The notes under the pieces were generated by a model, which was not told the origin of the DNA, ran no database searches, and saw only the letters and a program-made list of their open reading frames with translations. A DNA stretch of 64,000 nucleotides from Limnephilus marmoratus (Eukaryota; Arthropoda; Insecta; Trichoptera; Limnephilidae), in NCBI GenBank assembly GCA_917880885.1, contig OU862928.1:38118962-38182961 (forward strand). Direction: 5' to 3'. Both the position numbers and the translations under genes were made by a program. Below are positions 56,101 through 64,000 of the stretch, in pieces; position 1 is the first letter of the stretch, and each line of letters opens with the position of its first letter.

Positions 56101-59100
56101 CCAGATTATAAGTACAAAAAATCGACACTCTGTATAAATTCATTTGATATTCATACCAACTGATTAAAGTCATTTTTGAAGTCGACTTTACGTTTGAAAT
56201 TGGTAAATAATGCTCAAAAAATTGTAATTTTATAGTAAACATCATTTCGGGGGGTCAATGTCGGCAGATTAACTGTCAGTTCACCAATTTTGACACATGA
56301 TTGGCAAAATACGTGCTCGTGATTGGTTAAGTTCGATATAGTTGAGGGTTTTGATAGAAACTTCCTGTACGATATTTCGTTTCTCGTTCACAGTTTTAAC
56401 ATGGTTTTTGGTCATGATAAAGGAGGTTTTGAAATTCAATTTCAAGTTCCTATTGTTCTTCATAAAAATGTAAACGAGATGTCATAACTTACCAGGAATA
56501 TACTAATCTTATAAGGTCGCGGGAATTTATTAATCATAACACTTGGCTCTAGTGACTGGATTTGTATTTGTAACTTTTTACATATCTTTAGACCAGGCGC
56601 GGCCGGTGCCTCAAATTGTAGGTGGTTCACCAAGCCATTCATAAAAAACGAAAGGTTGATATTGTATTTAAAAAAAAATCTAGACATCATGCATAATTTT
56701 ACATTATTTGCTATCTAAAAATATCATGTAACTGTAATAGTAAAAACATGTTGATGTCTAGAGTTTAATAAGGTATCCTATGTTTGCAAAGTAGTGTTTT
56801 CTCCAATCATAAAAATTCTGATAAAAATGCGTTTATGGGAATTGACCTGCCAGGTAAGTAGGTATGTTTTATGTATCTGTTTGTAAATTTAAATAATAAA
56901 AATACATATAGCCTAGGAACTCATAATAAATTGTACAACGCAACATAACTAAAACGGCGCTCTAGAAATTATCCAATTATTATAGAATTATTCTGGTAGG
57001 TATCAATATTTTTAGAAACATTTTACACTCCATTACTATTGATATTACATCTATTAGAAGATTAGTGGAAAGGGTGGATGTGATATCCATTTAAAAATAC
57101 TCAACCTTCCAAAGATAATAATAATAACACAATAATCTAATAATAATTAACACACAAGAAACGATTCACTCTGCGACGTGATCGCCAATATCGCCATTTA
57201 CTGTCGTTACTGACCTGCGAACAAACAAATAATAATGTCAAAAAGGTACATCCCTAGGGCTCGAACAAGATAATGTCACACGAGACGCATAGCTTTAGAC
57301 CCTTTGACTAATGGTTACATTTTAGAAGAGAAATATTATTACTTAATATTATCTTGTTCAAACCTTACTATCGCTGGAACCAAAGCTTCGGAATATTTCC
57401 GAAGAATGCCGAAGCTCTTCGGGTCGGCCGGCCGTGCAGCGCACGGCCAGCCAATTTTTAGTATGACATGTTTCTGACGTTTTGGGATTTTTACTATGAG
57501 AATCATTCAAATTACGGGGCGCTTACTCTGGCGCGCGGTTTGCCATTTTACCTACCTCGGTTCCTCGCTCCTAGCGGGTAGCCGCCGTAACTGGCGCGGG
57601 CGGGTGGGAACAATGCGTTTATTTGGCCGTAATACATTGTTAATTGTTAGATTGGTAAATAATTATAATTAAATTTAAAGATTGTGCTCAATTTTATCCA
57701 TTTTATAAATAAACACATTACGTAGAAATACGATGAGTTGTAAAATGATGTTCAATTTTTTTGGCGGATCAGCGTACCATTGCACGTTAGCGCCAGCCGC
57801 GCCTGCTTTAGACGATTAGAATTATCAACCGCGACAATATCAGAAGATTTTATGTTAACAAGACACATGTGTTATCGAGCCGAGTACAGATTCCATAACG
57901 GCGTCGTTGTGAGATTCTCGAACCTTTCCGAACTTCTGGTCTTGCCAGTGTTTGAAGAAATAATGATACCATTGTGAAAATTCTCGGTTCGCCACAAATT
58001 GAGTCGCTATACGGGTACAGAAATTATAGGGACTCAAATAGTAATTTGTATTTTCAAGTAGGTAATTAATCCATTTAACACTTGTGAGGGAGGTGGTGCA
58101 TGGGGGCAATATTCAAATTTCAAGTCTTACCAGTGTTGAGGGGCGGCATCTCACTCCAGGTATCCTCGGCGCTGCTGTACAGCTGACAGTCCCTGACGCC
58201 CGCCTGTCCCGCCCAGCCCCCCACGCAGTACACCAGGCCCTCGGGGCCGCCGCACACTCCGGCGTAGCTGCGGGCCAGGGACAGCTTGGAGCGCTTGGAC
58301 CACGCCTTCTTGCGTGCCTGCTGCTGGCTGGGACCTGACGAATAAAGAAAGCAATGGATAAGTCGGATGTCCATTGTAGGAATGATTAGCCACTACTAGT
58401 GTACATTAGCGTGTGTCAATTATTTCAACTTTTGAATTCAGAAACGCCCGGGGTCTCAAAAGTTGCGTCTTGCAAAGAAAATGAGAACTGCATTTAAATT
58501 TTTTTTTTTTTAAATGGTTATGAGCCCGCTAAAATGCATTGAAAATCAGAAAACAAACCTAAAACCAGTTTTTTTTTAAATTTTTAATAATTTTTTTTTC
58601 AGTAAACTAAACTTTTAAAGTTTGTTTATTATTAAAAAATGCATATAACTGACAAAAATGAAAAAAAAAAAATCAACTTTATGAATACAAGTAAGTCAAC
58701 AAGAATTCTGATTTTATCCAGAAAAAGTGTTATTTTCCCCTTTTATTTTTTTAACCAACACATCACATATGTTTAAAAAAAATATTTTTTTTGGTTCTTT
58801 GTACTGCAGTTATGTAATGAAAAATAAGTTTGGTATAAAATATTAAATATGAACCCTTTGTTTTATTTTTTTTCCAAATCACGAAATCCATTTTTTTTCT
58901 AAACTTCCGGCCATTTTAGCGGGCTAATAGTGAACAATAATTTCATTTATTTTTACGTTTTCGAATAGCTACAGATCATACGAAACTTTTGAGACCCCGG
59001 GCGTTTAAATATAAGGCCATTTGTTTTCTCTCTATGGAGAGCGACACACGCTAGTGTACATGAGCGAGACAAAAGGTACTGAAGTATTTATTTTTATTTA

Positions 59101-62100
59101 TTTATTGCTTCTTCACAATTTAAATACATTTTTTTAGCATGTAATTATTAACCCCACTAGGGTTCACCTGTATCGGGGTTATATAATATTGAGTTGTAGC
59201 AACGCCTTCTCTATAATGCCATGCTGTTGGATGTTTGGCAATGTTGCGTGTAGTCGTACAATTCTGACTTTCCCATATGGCATGTGCACGTTGTTTACAT
59301 TGTGATGGTGGTTTTGATTGAAAATATTGCGATTCTGTTCTCAGTTTGTAATCATTGTTGAATAAAGCATCAAGGTAACGTGCATACAAATTTTTTTACA
59401 GTAAATATAACTCTTAAAATGATGTATACTGTCGTTATACACATTTCAAGTGTCAACGCATAACCTATGATTTTGTTTTTTTTTCAGATTCCTTACGAAA
59501 TACACATGCTTACTGATACAAAATATTGCGACACAGCATCAAAAATAGGCCCTGAAGGGAAATAATTTCCTCAGGGCCTCCTGGGTGGAGTTAATGTAAA
59601 AAAAAAAAAAAAACAAATACCCTTTACATAATTTCAGAGGTTGGAGTGTGTAGCGATAGTTACTATTGTATTTGAACCTGAGAAACTAAATGAATTTATT
59701 TTGCATAATATGAAGAAATGTTGGATATTTACCATTGTTGATGGTGGCGTCTTCGATGCTCCCACTCTGGCTCTCGAGCGAGGCGCTCATGGAGCGGCCC
59801 GACGAGTCTCCGCAGTCCTCGGGGGGCGCCTGGTACATCTCCACGCTGTCCAGCTCCACGTGGCCGTCGCTTCCACCCACTGCGTAAATACGTTCGCCAA
59901 CCTGAGAGGGACAGAAACAAACGCACCAGGTTAACGGATGTGCATTTCAAAAGTTTGTGGTGGACATCTGTATAAATAATTATTATAATATGTGCCTAAT
60001 GCCGCCTCATTATTATACAATTGTTAATGTTATTATAGACAGCCCTGATTTATTAAGCTTAATTAAATATTATAAATAGAAACCTACATTATACATTTAT
60101 AAAAAACCATAGATAAAATTGTGAGAAACATTTTACAAAAAATTCTGCCTCAATACAGGTTCACCTAGTGAGGCAGGCTGTGCACAACTAAAAATATAGT
60201 ATAATTATGCTACTTCTGTGTAACCGATCTTACATTACTTTCTACTTGTTAATTTTTTTGTACTAATGTAATCTACATTGGACATGTACTTTTTTAGTTG
60301 TAATGTTGCCAATTTCATTGAATAAAGATATATTATTATTATTATTTACCTTCCAATATATCAACAAGAACTACTCCTTCCAAAATTCTTTCTGTCAGTG
60401 GCGCGCAAGTGCATATTGATTTTTTTTAGTATAGCTCCACACAGGAGGCTCCAAGGAAAATATTTTCCCTCAGAGCCTATGTCATCTTTGGGGATGCTGT
60501 GTGGAGGGTCTTTTTAGGGAAAGGAAGGAGAGGAAGTTCTGGGAAGCAAAAGGGTATGAATGAATGTATCCAGGAGTGACGAATGTATGAATCCATCCCT
60601 CCCACTGTGGTGCAAGGTCGAGAGAGTTTAGCTGGAGAGGTCAAAAGGTCTCCCTCAACCAGTCTCTCCCGATCCGGCCCGCTACGCAGTAGGTGGGCAA
60701 ACGCATCCGCCGTCAAGGCCTAGACAAACCTCACCCAATGTTTGCCCACCCAATAGTGTATAATCTACAAGTAGTTTCCCCAGAATAACTCTGTACTTTA
60801 CAAGAGGTTAAAAAACAAATAATAATATATGGACTGGAACAACGACTGGTAGTGTAAAATATACTCAATTGCAGGAATGGCTCGTGACTTTTCATTGTAG
60901 TGCTTTAAAAAAAATTGTATGAAATTTTTTTTTTCATTATTATTTTTTCACTCTAGTACATTAGAAAGTCACAATTGGTAGAAGCGTGCGGTTCATTCTG
61001 ATATGACTACTTTCTATCGCTCCATGTATTTATTTTTCTAACTGTGGCTCCTCTGGCAGAATTTCTCGAAAATGTGTCAAAAGAAGCATTTTTAGTGAAA
61101 GCTTTTTAACCCGTCAAAGGCCGGGAAAAACACGGAAATTTCCTAACAAAGCACCACTTTGAATTTTGAATTGAATGTTTTGTGGATTAATTTTGAGCTA
61201 TCGTATATTTTATTGACCGTAACACATTCCTAGAACAATAAACTATGTACCAAAACAACATTACTTGAGTTAATTACGTAAATTGATAGGTTTTACGATG
61301 TTTTCGTCAAGTAACACGCATCGGGCTTTGACAGAAAGAATCGCGGCAAATTTCACATTTTGATGCCACAGATAAAATCATTTAAAAATATTCTGGGGTT
61401 GCCAGGTGAATGAAATTTTTGCCTAGATCCTGGGTAAATGTTGGCGCAAGCGATTCTGTCCTTCATACAAATTCTGTACATAGAAAGGTCAAAATCACAG
61501 ACAAACATATTTTTTTTTTAAATTTTTCGCACAAACCGCGCGTGGATTCACGTCTCCGGCCAATAAGAGGTTAATGGGATTGTGGAATTTGGTTTTGCAT
61601 CATGCTAATAGTTCTGAAAAGGATGTTAAAGGTTGCGAGTGATTTCGATTTAGGACAAAGGATTTCTTCGCTCCACGACAAATAATAAGATAAGACTCTC
61701 TCCTATTTCACTTTTATTTATCGCTTGAGATTTGTTTATTTATGCTAGCATAAAATTAAATACATATATAGGTTTCTCACCTGGGCGATGTTGAACCTGC
61801 CTCTCTGTTGACGCATGTCAGGAAGCTGTGTCCACCTGTTGAGTTCAGGATCGTAACTCTCCACTGAGTTGAGGCATTCCACTCTGTCGTAACCACCTGA
61901 GATTGAAACAAAATATGTTACACATGTAAATAAAAAAAAGGGGTTACGTATGATCTAGAAATGATAAAATTATTTCAAGAGGAATATTAAGTAACAAATT
62001 TTCATGATGCTCCTTGAAAGGCAGGCTGGGAATGGCTTCTGCCAGTCAGGATTTGCAATGCAATAATGAAGCAGTTATGAAACATTGAAAAAAAAATTGA

Positions 62101-63743
62101 TTACAAAAATCACATTTCAAAATATAAAAATGACTCCACCCAGAGTAGTAACTAAAATACAAACAAAAAATTGTGCACAAAGTCAGTTTTATCCCAGAAA
62201 TTGAAAAAAAAACTGCCAATTTTCATTCACTCTAGATGGGGAGAAAAAAATCTTAAATCTATGTATTTTTAAATATACACACAGTATGAAAGGTTTGGTA
62301 TCCCTCGATCATAGACATATGAATATATATAGACCTGCCCTAAGTGATAAAAGCGTATTATTTCCCCATCCCCATACCGGTTCCATGGAACCGGCTGGGC
62401 TTACGAGAGCCTCGCTTGAATCTAAAAAATGTGACATCATCATTCTTGTCCGGACCAGCGTCGAGCTCTCATTGTACATTTTACGAAATAACATGGCAAA
62501 AATCGTAGCTTGTGCTATACATTATACCCTAAAATATGTCGATCATAATGTGGGCGGTTCTCCAATGTCCTCGTCGCTGGTTACAGGGGGTAAGTAAATT
62601 ATGAAACATTAGTAAAAGTGTCACTAAATACGGCAACAAAATATTTGTCTGTGAAAAGTGGCGAACTTTACTTTGCCGTATTTGGACTTCGCAAATATAT
62701 TAATAACGTGGCGAGCAATTCGCGCTCCCATGTAAAAATGTCTATTCATTCAAAAGCAGATTTTGCCTTTAAGAACTAAATAATGGTGATATTATAATGC
62801 GAGATGCCTATACACTGTCAGATTGATTTTTTAACGAATCACAGTCATCTTTCCCTTTTTCGTCCCCCCATAGTTTGGTTTTACCCCTCATCTGTATCTT
62901 CTCGTTTGTTAAATTTGGAAGTCTATGCCCTCGACATAATATCCCAAGGACAAAATATCCTCAAAACAAGGAAGGAGTCGGGGCAAGGAACTTACAGTTT
63001 TGATTTAAATTTTAAATTTTGCGCCGAAATGTTTTGTTGGGTTAGATTAGGTTAGGTCATAGGTTAGGTTAGGTTTTGTTGGGTTAGGTTAGGGAACGTA
63101 CCCATACTACGTGACACGTTTAGGGGGGGGGGTCTTCAAAATGTCACGCTTGGTACAAATGAGCGGCGGGTTGCTTAGGTTTTTGGTCACCGGGGGGGGG
63201 GGGGGGTAAAAATTGCAAAAAGTTGGTCACGTAGTATGGGTACGTTCCCTTAGGTTAGGTTAGGTTTTTGTCAGGGGATATTTTGTCCGTAGGATATTTT
63301 GTCAGGGATATTTTATCGCTGGTTTATAAGAAGAACAGAAAGGGTTAACCTTATACACCTATCTGCCAGTCAATTGTTCCCATTTAGTATGCAATTATTG
63401 TAAAGCTGTTCATCTCAACGTAGGACTGCCCTAGTGAGATGAGGGGCTTATGCTTTGCTTCTGTTGTACACTTAAAATTAAAAAAAAAAATTGTTCTCAC
63501 CGCAGACGATAATCTTCCCGTTGAGCACGGCCATTCCGTGTGCGCAGCGCGGCCTGTCCAGCGGGGCTAGCGGTAGCGCCACCGCCATGAGGCTGGCGGC
63601 TCCCTCGCCGGCCTCGCGCTTTGCGGGCAGAGCCATGAGGGGCCCTGTCAGCGGAGACGGCAGAGGTGACTCGTTGAGACGGAGCGACGCCGAGATGAGG
63701 GCCAGGTGCCCGTCCAGCGTGCATAGTGAGAGGAATGTGTGTT
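46692..63743 (-). CDS. IVNS1ABP: Influenza NS1A-binding protein homologue (BTB-Kelch), 3' part, 7 exons
   Basis: Exons 63743-63501, 61896-61781, 59901-59733, 58334-58131, 50779-50636, 50484-50263 and 47158-46692 join in frame into 520 residues plus a stop. Six Kelch blades are visible by their GG doublets (IIVCGGYDRVECLNSVE, IYAVGGSDGH, VYCVGGWAG, LWAVGGCNAWHCL, LACAGGSDGQH, LYAVGGYSG). The order and blade signatures, with FLSLCTLDGHLALIS before blade 1, match NS1-BP, a host actin- and RNA-binding protein that also acts as a Cullin-3 adaptor. The BTB-BACK half lies off the right edge. Oddities: a long Ser/Lys insert within the propeller and a C-terminal extension of about 140 residues with a 15-residue tandem repeat, beyond the usual end after blade 6. 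A generic KLHL protein is less likely. Confidence 0.87.
47440..47655 (-). pseudogene. C2H2 zinc-finger fragment
   Basis: The minus strand reads SLSCPDCSYSYSEKSSLRGT, then LLFCSNCKYSCTQKSNLNIH and ILTHSGKKP: two C2H2 fingers with a TGEKP-like linker. The first finger lacks proper His spacing and no exon structure is seen. In the last intron of the Kelch gene. Confidence 0.55.
48160..48360 (+). repeat. Unclassified repeat, shared with 8960-9180
   Basis: AGAGATATGCTATGGTGTCC and GTGCATTAATATTGGTTAAC here; AGAGATATGCTATGATGGCT at about 8998. The continuation AATATCGGCGACACCCGGAA lies at 49137-49230, beyond the family B MITE. Confidence 0.5.
48427..49127 (+). mobile_element. TTAA-flanked MITE, family B, copy 2
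   Basis: Same ends as copy 1 and very high identity along the whole length, with small indels (an extra ATGATTGAAA near 48751, and GTTCTACGTGCTACG in place of GGCTGTG near 48992). It interrupts another repeat (48160-48360 / 49128-49230). Confidence 0.75.
49385..49500 (-). pseudogene. C2H2 zinc-finger fragment, second copy
   Basis: Shares ATTTAAATTAGACTTTTGTG and TACAGTTGGAAC with 47440-47655, and both copies adjoin TTTGACAGACT/GTCTGTCAAATAAG. One degenerate finger only. Confidence 0.45.
49500..50262. other. Kelch gene last intron, repeat-derived
   Basis: 49729-50060 starts ATACTAGCTTTTGCCCGTTG, the AGCT..GCCCG-type start of non-LTR-derived repeats. GTCATCTATGACATAACGAT at 49628 belongs to another scrap. 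Confidence 0.4.
50263..50484 (-). CDS. IVNS1ABP: IVNS1ABP-like exon (Kelch blades 5 and 6)
   Basis: SLSVARRGCGVTAWANKLAC followed by AGGSDGQHSLRSVELL (blade 5), then EPRAGLGLAALGDRLYAVGG of blade 6. Acceptor GTTCCAG; donor TCAG^GTAAAA. Confidence 0.88.
50636..50779 (-). CDS. IVNS1ABP: IVNS1ABP-like exon (Kelch blade 4)
   Basis: RYQAGVCVWGGALWAVGGCN followed by AWHCLATTELF. The AWxCL motif after the doublet is a specific resemblance to NS1-BP. Acceptor TGTTCAG; donor TTTG^GTAAGT. The upstream intron (50780-58130) is 7.3 kb because of transposon insertions. Confidence 0.88.
50841..51375 (-). mobile_element. TTAA-flanked MITE, family C, copy 2
   Basis: TTAACCGGTCACAGGCCGGA at 50841 and GGCCTGTGACCGGTTAA ending 51375. 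Highly similar to 13810-14335 in the opposite orientation. In the 7.3-kb intron of the Kelch gene. Confidence 0.7.
52224..54101 (+). pseudogene. DNA transposon transposase-like pseudogene (possibly Sola-like)
   Basis: The reading starts MNNDADSILNPETG at 52224, hits TGA at 52275, and resumes in the same frame to about 52498. It then shifts into the longest open part (52501-53574). That part has a cysteine cluster FKPRKDQCDTCVSHKQGN, TMDLQSTQLCPK with a probable first catalytic Asp, and LISDGCAHQ with a second. Further frames carry KFLSSALADI, EKGHTMMKVDSVHSTLE, IRPGKKVGDPTVTQLRGL and a final MSKFEELQSLK ending at 54101. At least four frame breaks and one stop make it inactive. A D...DGC.xQN layout with a GHT.M..DS.HS motif occurs in large insect transposase families. 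Assignment to Sola is a guess. Confidence 0.6.
54100..55115 (+). repeat. Four tandem copies of a roughly 255-bp unit with polyadenylation signals
   Basis: GTTATCATTGTTTATT-type anchors recur at 54190, 54443, 54692 and 54955 (spacings 253, 249 and 263). Each unit ends with TTTCAATAAATAAAATGTAA-like sequence carrying AATAAA. The array starts at the transposase stop codon, so it is the element's 3' untranslated region multiplied. Confidence 0.75.
55805..55880 (-). repeat. Penelope terminal-repeat fragment, strongly decayed
   Basis: Reverse copy recognisable from TTAGGGTATAATGCAGTG and TTTAGCCAACATTTAAGACA. The hammerhead-like core is destroyed. Confidence 0.4.
55895..56278. mobile_element. MITE with TGACAGTTGATC ends
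   Basis: TGACAGTTGATCCGCCGACA at 55895 and TGTCGGCAGATTAACTGTCA ending 56278, with GGGCCCCC/GGGGGG just inside. Confidence 0.65.
56279..58130. other. Kelch gene intron, unassigned
   Basis: Mostly AT-rich. 57424-57455 has a GC palindrome (GGCCGGCCGTGCAGCGCACG) and 57500-57610 is GC-rich. No exon-like frame with splice sites found. Confidence 0.4.
58131..58334 (-). CDS. IVNS1ABP: IVNS1ABP-like exon (Kelch blade 3)
   Basis: Opens with PSQQQARKKAWSKRSKLSLA, a basic stretch extending the insert of the previous exon. It then gives blade 3: RSYAGVCGGPEGLVYCVGGW, ending WSEMPPLNT. Acceptor TCGTCAG; donor ACTG^GTAAGA. Confidence 0.87.
58442..59006. mobile_element. MITE with AAACGCCCGGGGTCTC ends
   Basis: AAACGCCCGGGGTCTCAAAA at 58442 and TTTTGAGACCCCGGGCGTTT ending 59006. 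A second inner inverted pair (GAGCCCGCTAAAATG / CATTTTAGCGGGCTA) lies inside. The outer sequence TGTACATTAGCGTGTGTC (58399) is itself inverted at 59042-59059, so this may be nested in an older element. Confidence 0.7.
59530..59612 (+). repeat. CR1/Jockey-type LINE 3' tail
   Basis: GGCCCTGAAGGGAAATAATT to CTGGGTGGAGTTAATGTAAA and a long A-run. In a Kelch-gene intron. Confidence 0.6.
59733..59901 (-). CDS. IVNS1ABP: IVNS1ABP-like exon (Kelch blade 2 and serine-rich insert)
   Basis: Encodes VGERIYAVGGSDGHVELDSV and then a serine-rich, low-complexity segment (DCGDSSGRSMSASLESQSGS) where most Kelch proteins have a short loop. Donor AATG^GTAAAT, phase 1. Confidence 0.87.
60420..60745 (-). mobile_element. 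Non-LTR-type fragment
   Basis: TAGCTCCACACAGGAGGCTC at the poly(T) end, then the segment shared with 15150-15480 and 19980-20225 (CCTCCCTCAACCAGTCTCTC-like, GATCCGGCCCGCTACGCAGT). Confidence 0.55.
61106..61574 (+). mobile_element. TTAA-flanked MITE, family C, diverged
   Basis: TTAACCCGTCAAAGGCCGGG at 61106 and CTCCGGCCAATAAGAGGTTAA ending 61574, with shared internal blocks (TTTTGAATTTTGAATTGAAT, GGTTTTACGATGTTTTCGTC). Confidence 0.6.
61781..61896 (-). CDS. IVNS1ABP: IVNS1ABP-like exon (Kelch blade 1)
   Basis: Completes the GG doublet and continues YDRVECLNSVESYDPELNRW with downstream RGRFNIAQ. The acceptor is AATCTCAG and the donor CAG^GTGAGA. A complete, canonical Kelch blade. Confidence 0.88.
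61897..63039. other. Kelch gene intron, unassigned
   Basis: CCATACCGGTTCCATGGAACCGG-type inverted sequence near 62372. The 103-residue frame at 62286 has no domain features. Confidence 0.4.
63040..63270 (+). repeat. Interstitial TTAGG telomere-like repeats
   Basis: GTTAGATTAGGTTAGG, ATAGGTTAGGTTAGG and GGGTTAGGTTAG before the MITE, and TTAGGTTAGGTTAGG after it. The pentamer TTAGG is the ancestral insect telomere unit. Here it is short, degenerate and intronic. Confidence 0.6.
63092..63249. mobile_element. 158-bp MITE with TTA duplication inside TTAGG repeats
   Basis: GGGAACGTACCCATACTACG at 63092 and its exact complement ending 63249, with TTA on both sides. It contains two G runs. Its architecture matches the two MITEs at 35.8-36.4 kb. 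Confidence 0.75.
63501..63743 (-). CDS. IVNS1ABP: IVNS1ABP-like exon (pre-Kelch linker and first Kelch strands)
   Basis: The first exon inside the window. The acceptor CCCTCAG is followed by HTFLSLCTLDGHLALIS, a linker-derived beta strand typical of NS1-BP just before the propeller. A variable Pro/Ala-rich loop follows, then MAVLNGKIIVCG of blade 1. The donor TGCG^GTGAGA leaves phase 1. Strong GC bias relative to the introns. Confidence 0.87.
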
Positions 63744-64000
63744 CTGAGGGACAAAATATACATTTATTAATTAATTTAGAAATGTAGCATTTTTCACAAA
63801 AATCAAACAGTATTAATAGCCTTGCGCCTTGGGTCATACACACTCGATTCACAAATAGATACAAATGGAAGTGCTGCCATCTATATTATTAATACGCTAA
63901 AAAAAGCTACTTTCGTAATTCGGTTTCGAATTCAAGAATTCGTCAAAGGATGGCGCCACTTATGTTAGCAGGTCACATGAGGACGTGCCTCCCCTAGGTA

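Noticed and set aside
58084..58338. 84-residue plus-strand frame
   Set aside because: Antisense of the GC-rich Kelch blade 3 exon.
62286..62597. 103-residue frame in a Kelch gene intron
   Set aside because: No domain features and no splice signals linking it to a gene.
63040..63270. A true telomere or chromosome end
   Set aside because: Only a few degenerate TTAGG units, flanked by coding exons of the same gene on both sides.

Overview
This is a repeat-rich, AT-rich animal nuclear window. It is most likely from an insect and plausibly from Lepidoptera. Three things support this. Two conserved metazoan genes are split into short exons with GT/AG boundaries and multi-kilobase introns. The insect-type motif TTAGG occurs interstitially near the right end. 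Almost everything else is decayed transposable elements: a Penelope-like element, CR1/Jockey-type LINE fragments, a tRNA-derived SINE, and many TTAA-, TA- and TWA-flanked DNA elements. The species cannot be fixed from sequence alone.

Both host genes are on the minus strand. The first spans 14683-29482 and has eight coding exons that join in frame into 801 residues. It is a chondroitin polymerizing factor-like Golgi glycosyltransferase (GT31/CHGN family) and appears complete from ATG to stop. The second spans 46692-63743 and continues past the right edge. Its seven exons encode the six-bladed Kelch half and a lineage-specific tail of an influenza NS1A-binding protein homologue (IVNS1ABP/NS1-BP, a host BTB-Kelch protein). 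The BTB-BACK half should lie beyond position 64000. A small unrecognised ORF (45790-45978) lies downstream of the Kelch gene.

Layout: 1-14.6 kb is intergenic and made of nested mobile elements, including a 289-bp-arm inverted repeat, a Tc1-like element with perfect 30-bp ends, and a 29-bp tandem array. From 14.7 to 29.5 kb is the CHPF-like gene. Its introns hold a Penelope-like ORF with a GIY-YIG domain, a full-length SINE, a solo-LTR-like block and several TTAA elements. One inverted pair of TTAA elements brackets exons 3 and 4. From 29.5 to 45.7 kb is intergenic, with LINE fragments, a pogo/Tigger relic nested in a TTAA element, and nested TAA-flanked MITEs. From 46.1 to 64 kb is the Kelch gene. 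Its introns carry a 4-kb DNA transposon with a broken transposase, zinc-finger fragments, further MITEs and TTAGG repeats. A repeat just downstream of its stop codon contains an array of heat-shock-element pentamers.

The most interesting signals are hammerhead-ribozyme-like cores in the Penelope terminal repeats and their palindromic mini-copies, the heat-shock-element array, the inverted MITE pair around CHPF exons 3-4, and the DNA transposon with subterminal repeats and a four-fold 3' repeat carrying polyadenylation signals. Exon boundaries were set by reading frame and splice consensus. Repeat boundaries are approximate unless terminal repeats and target duplications are stated.
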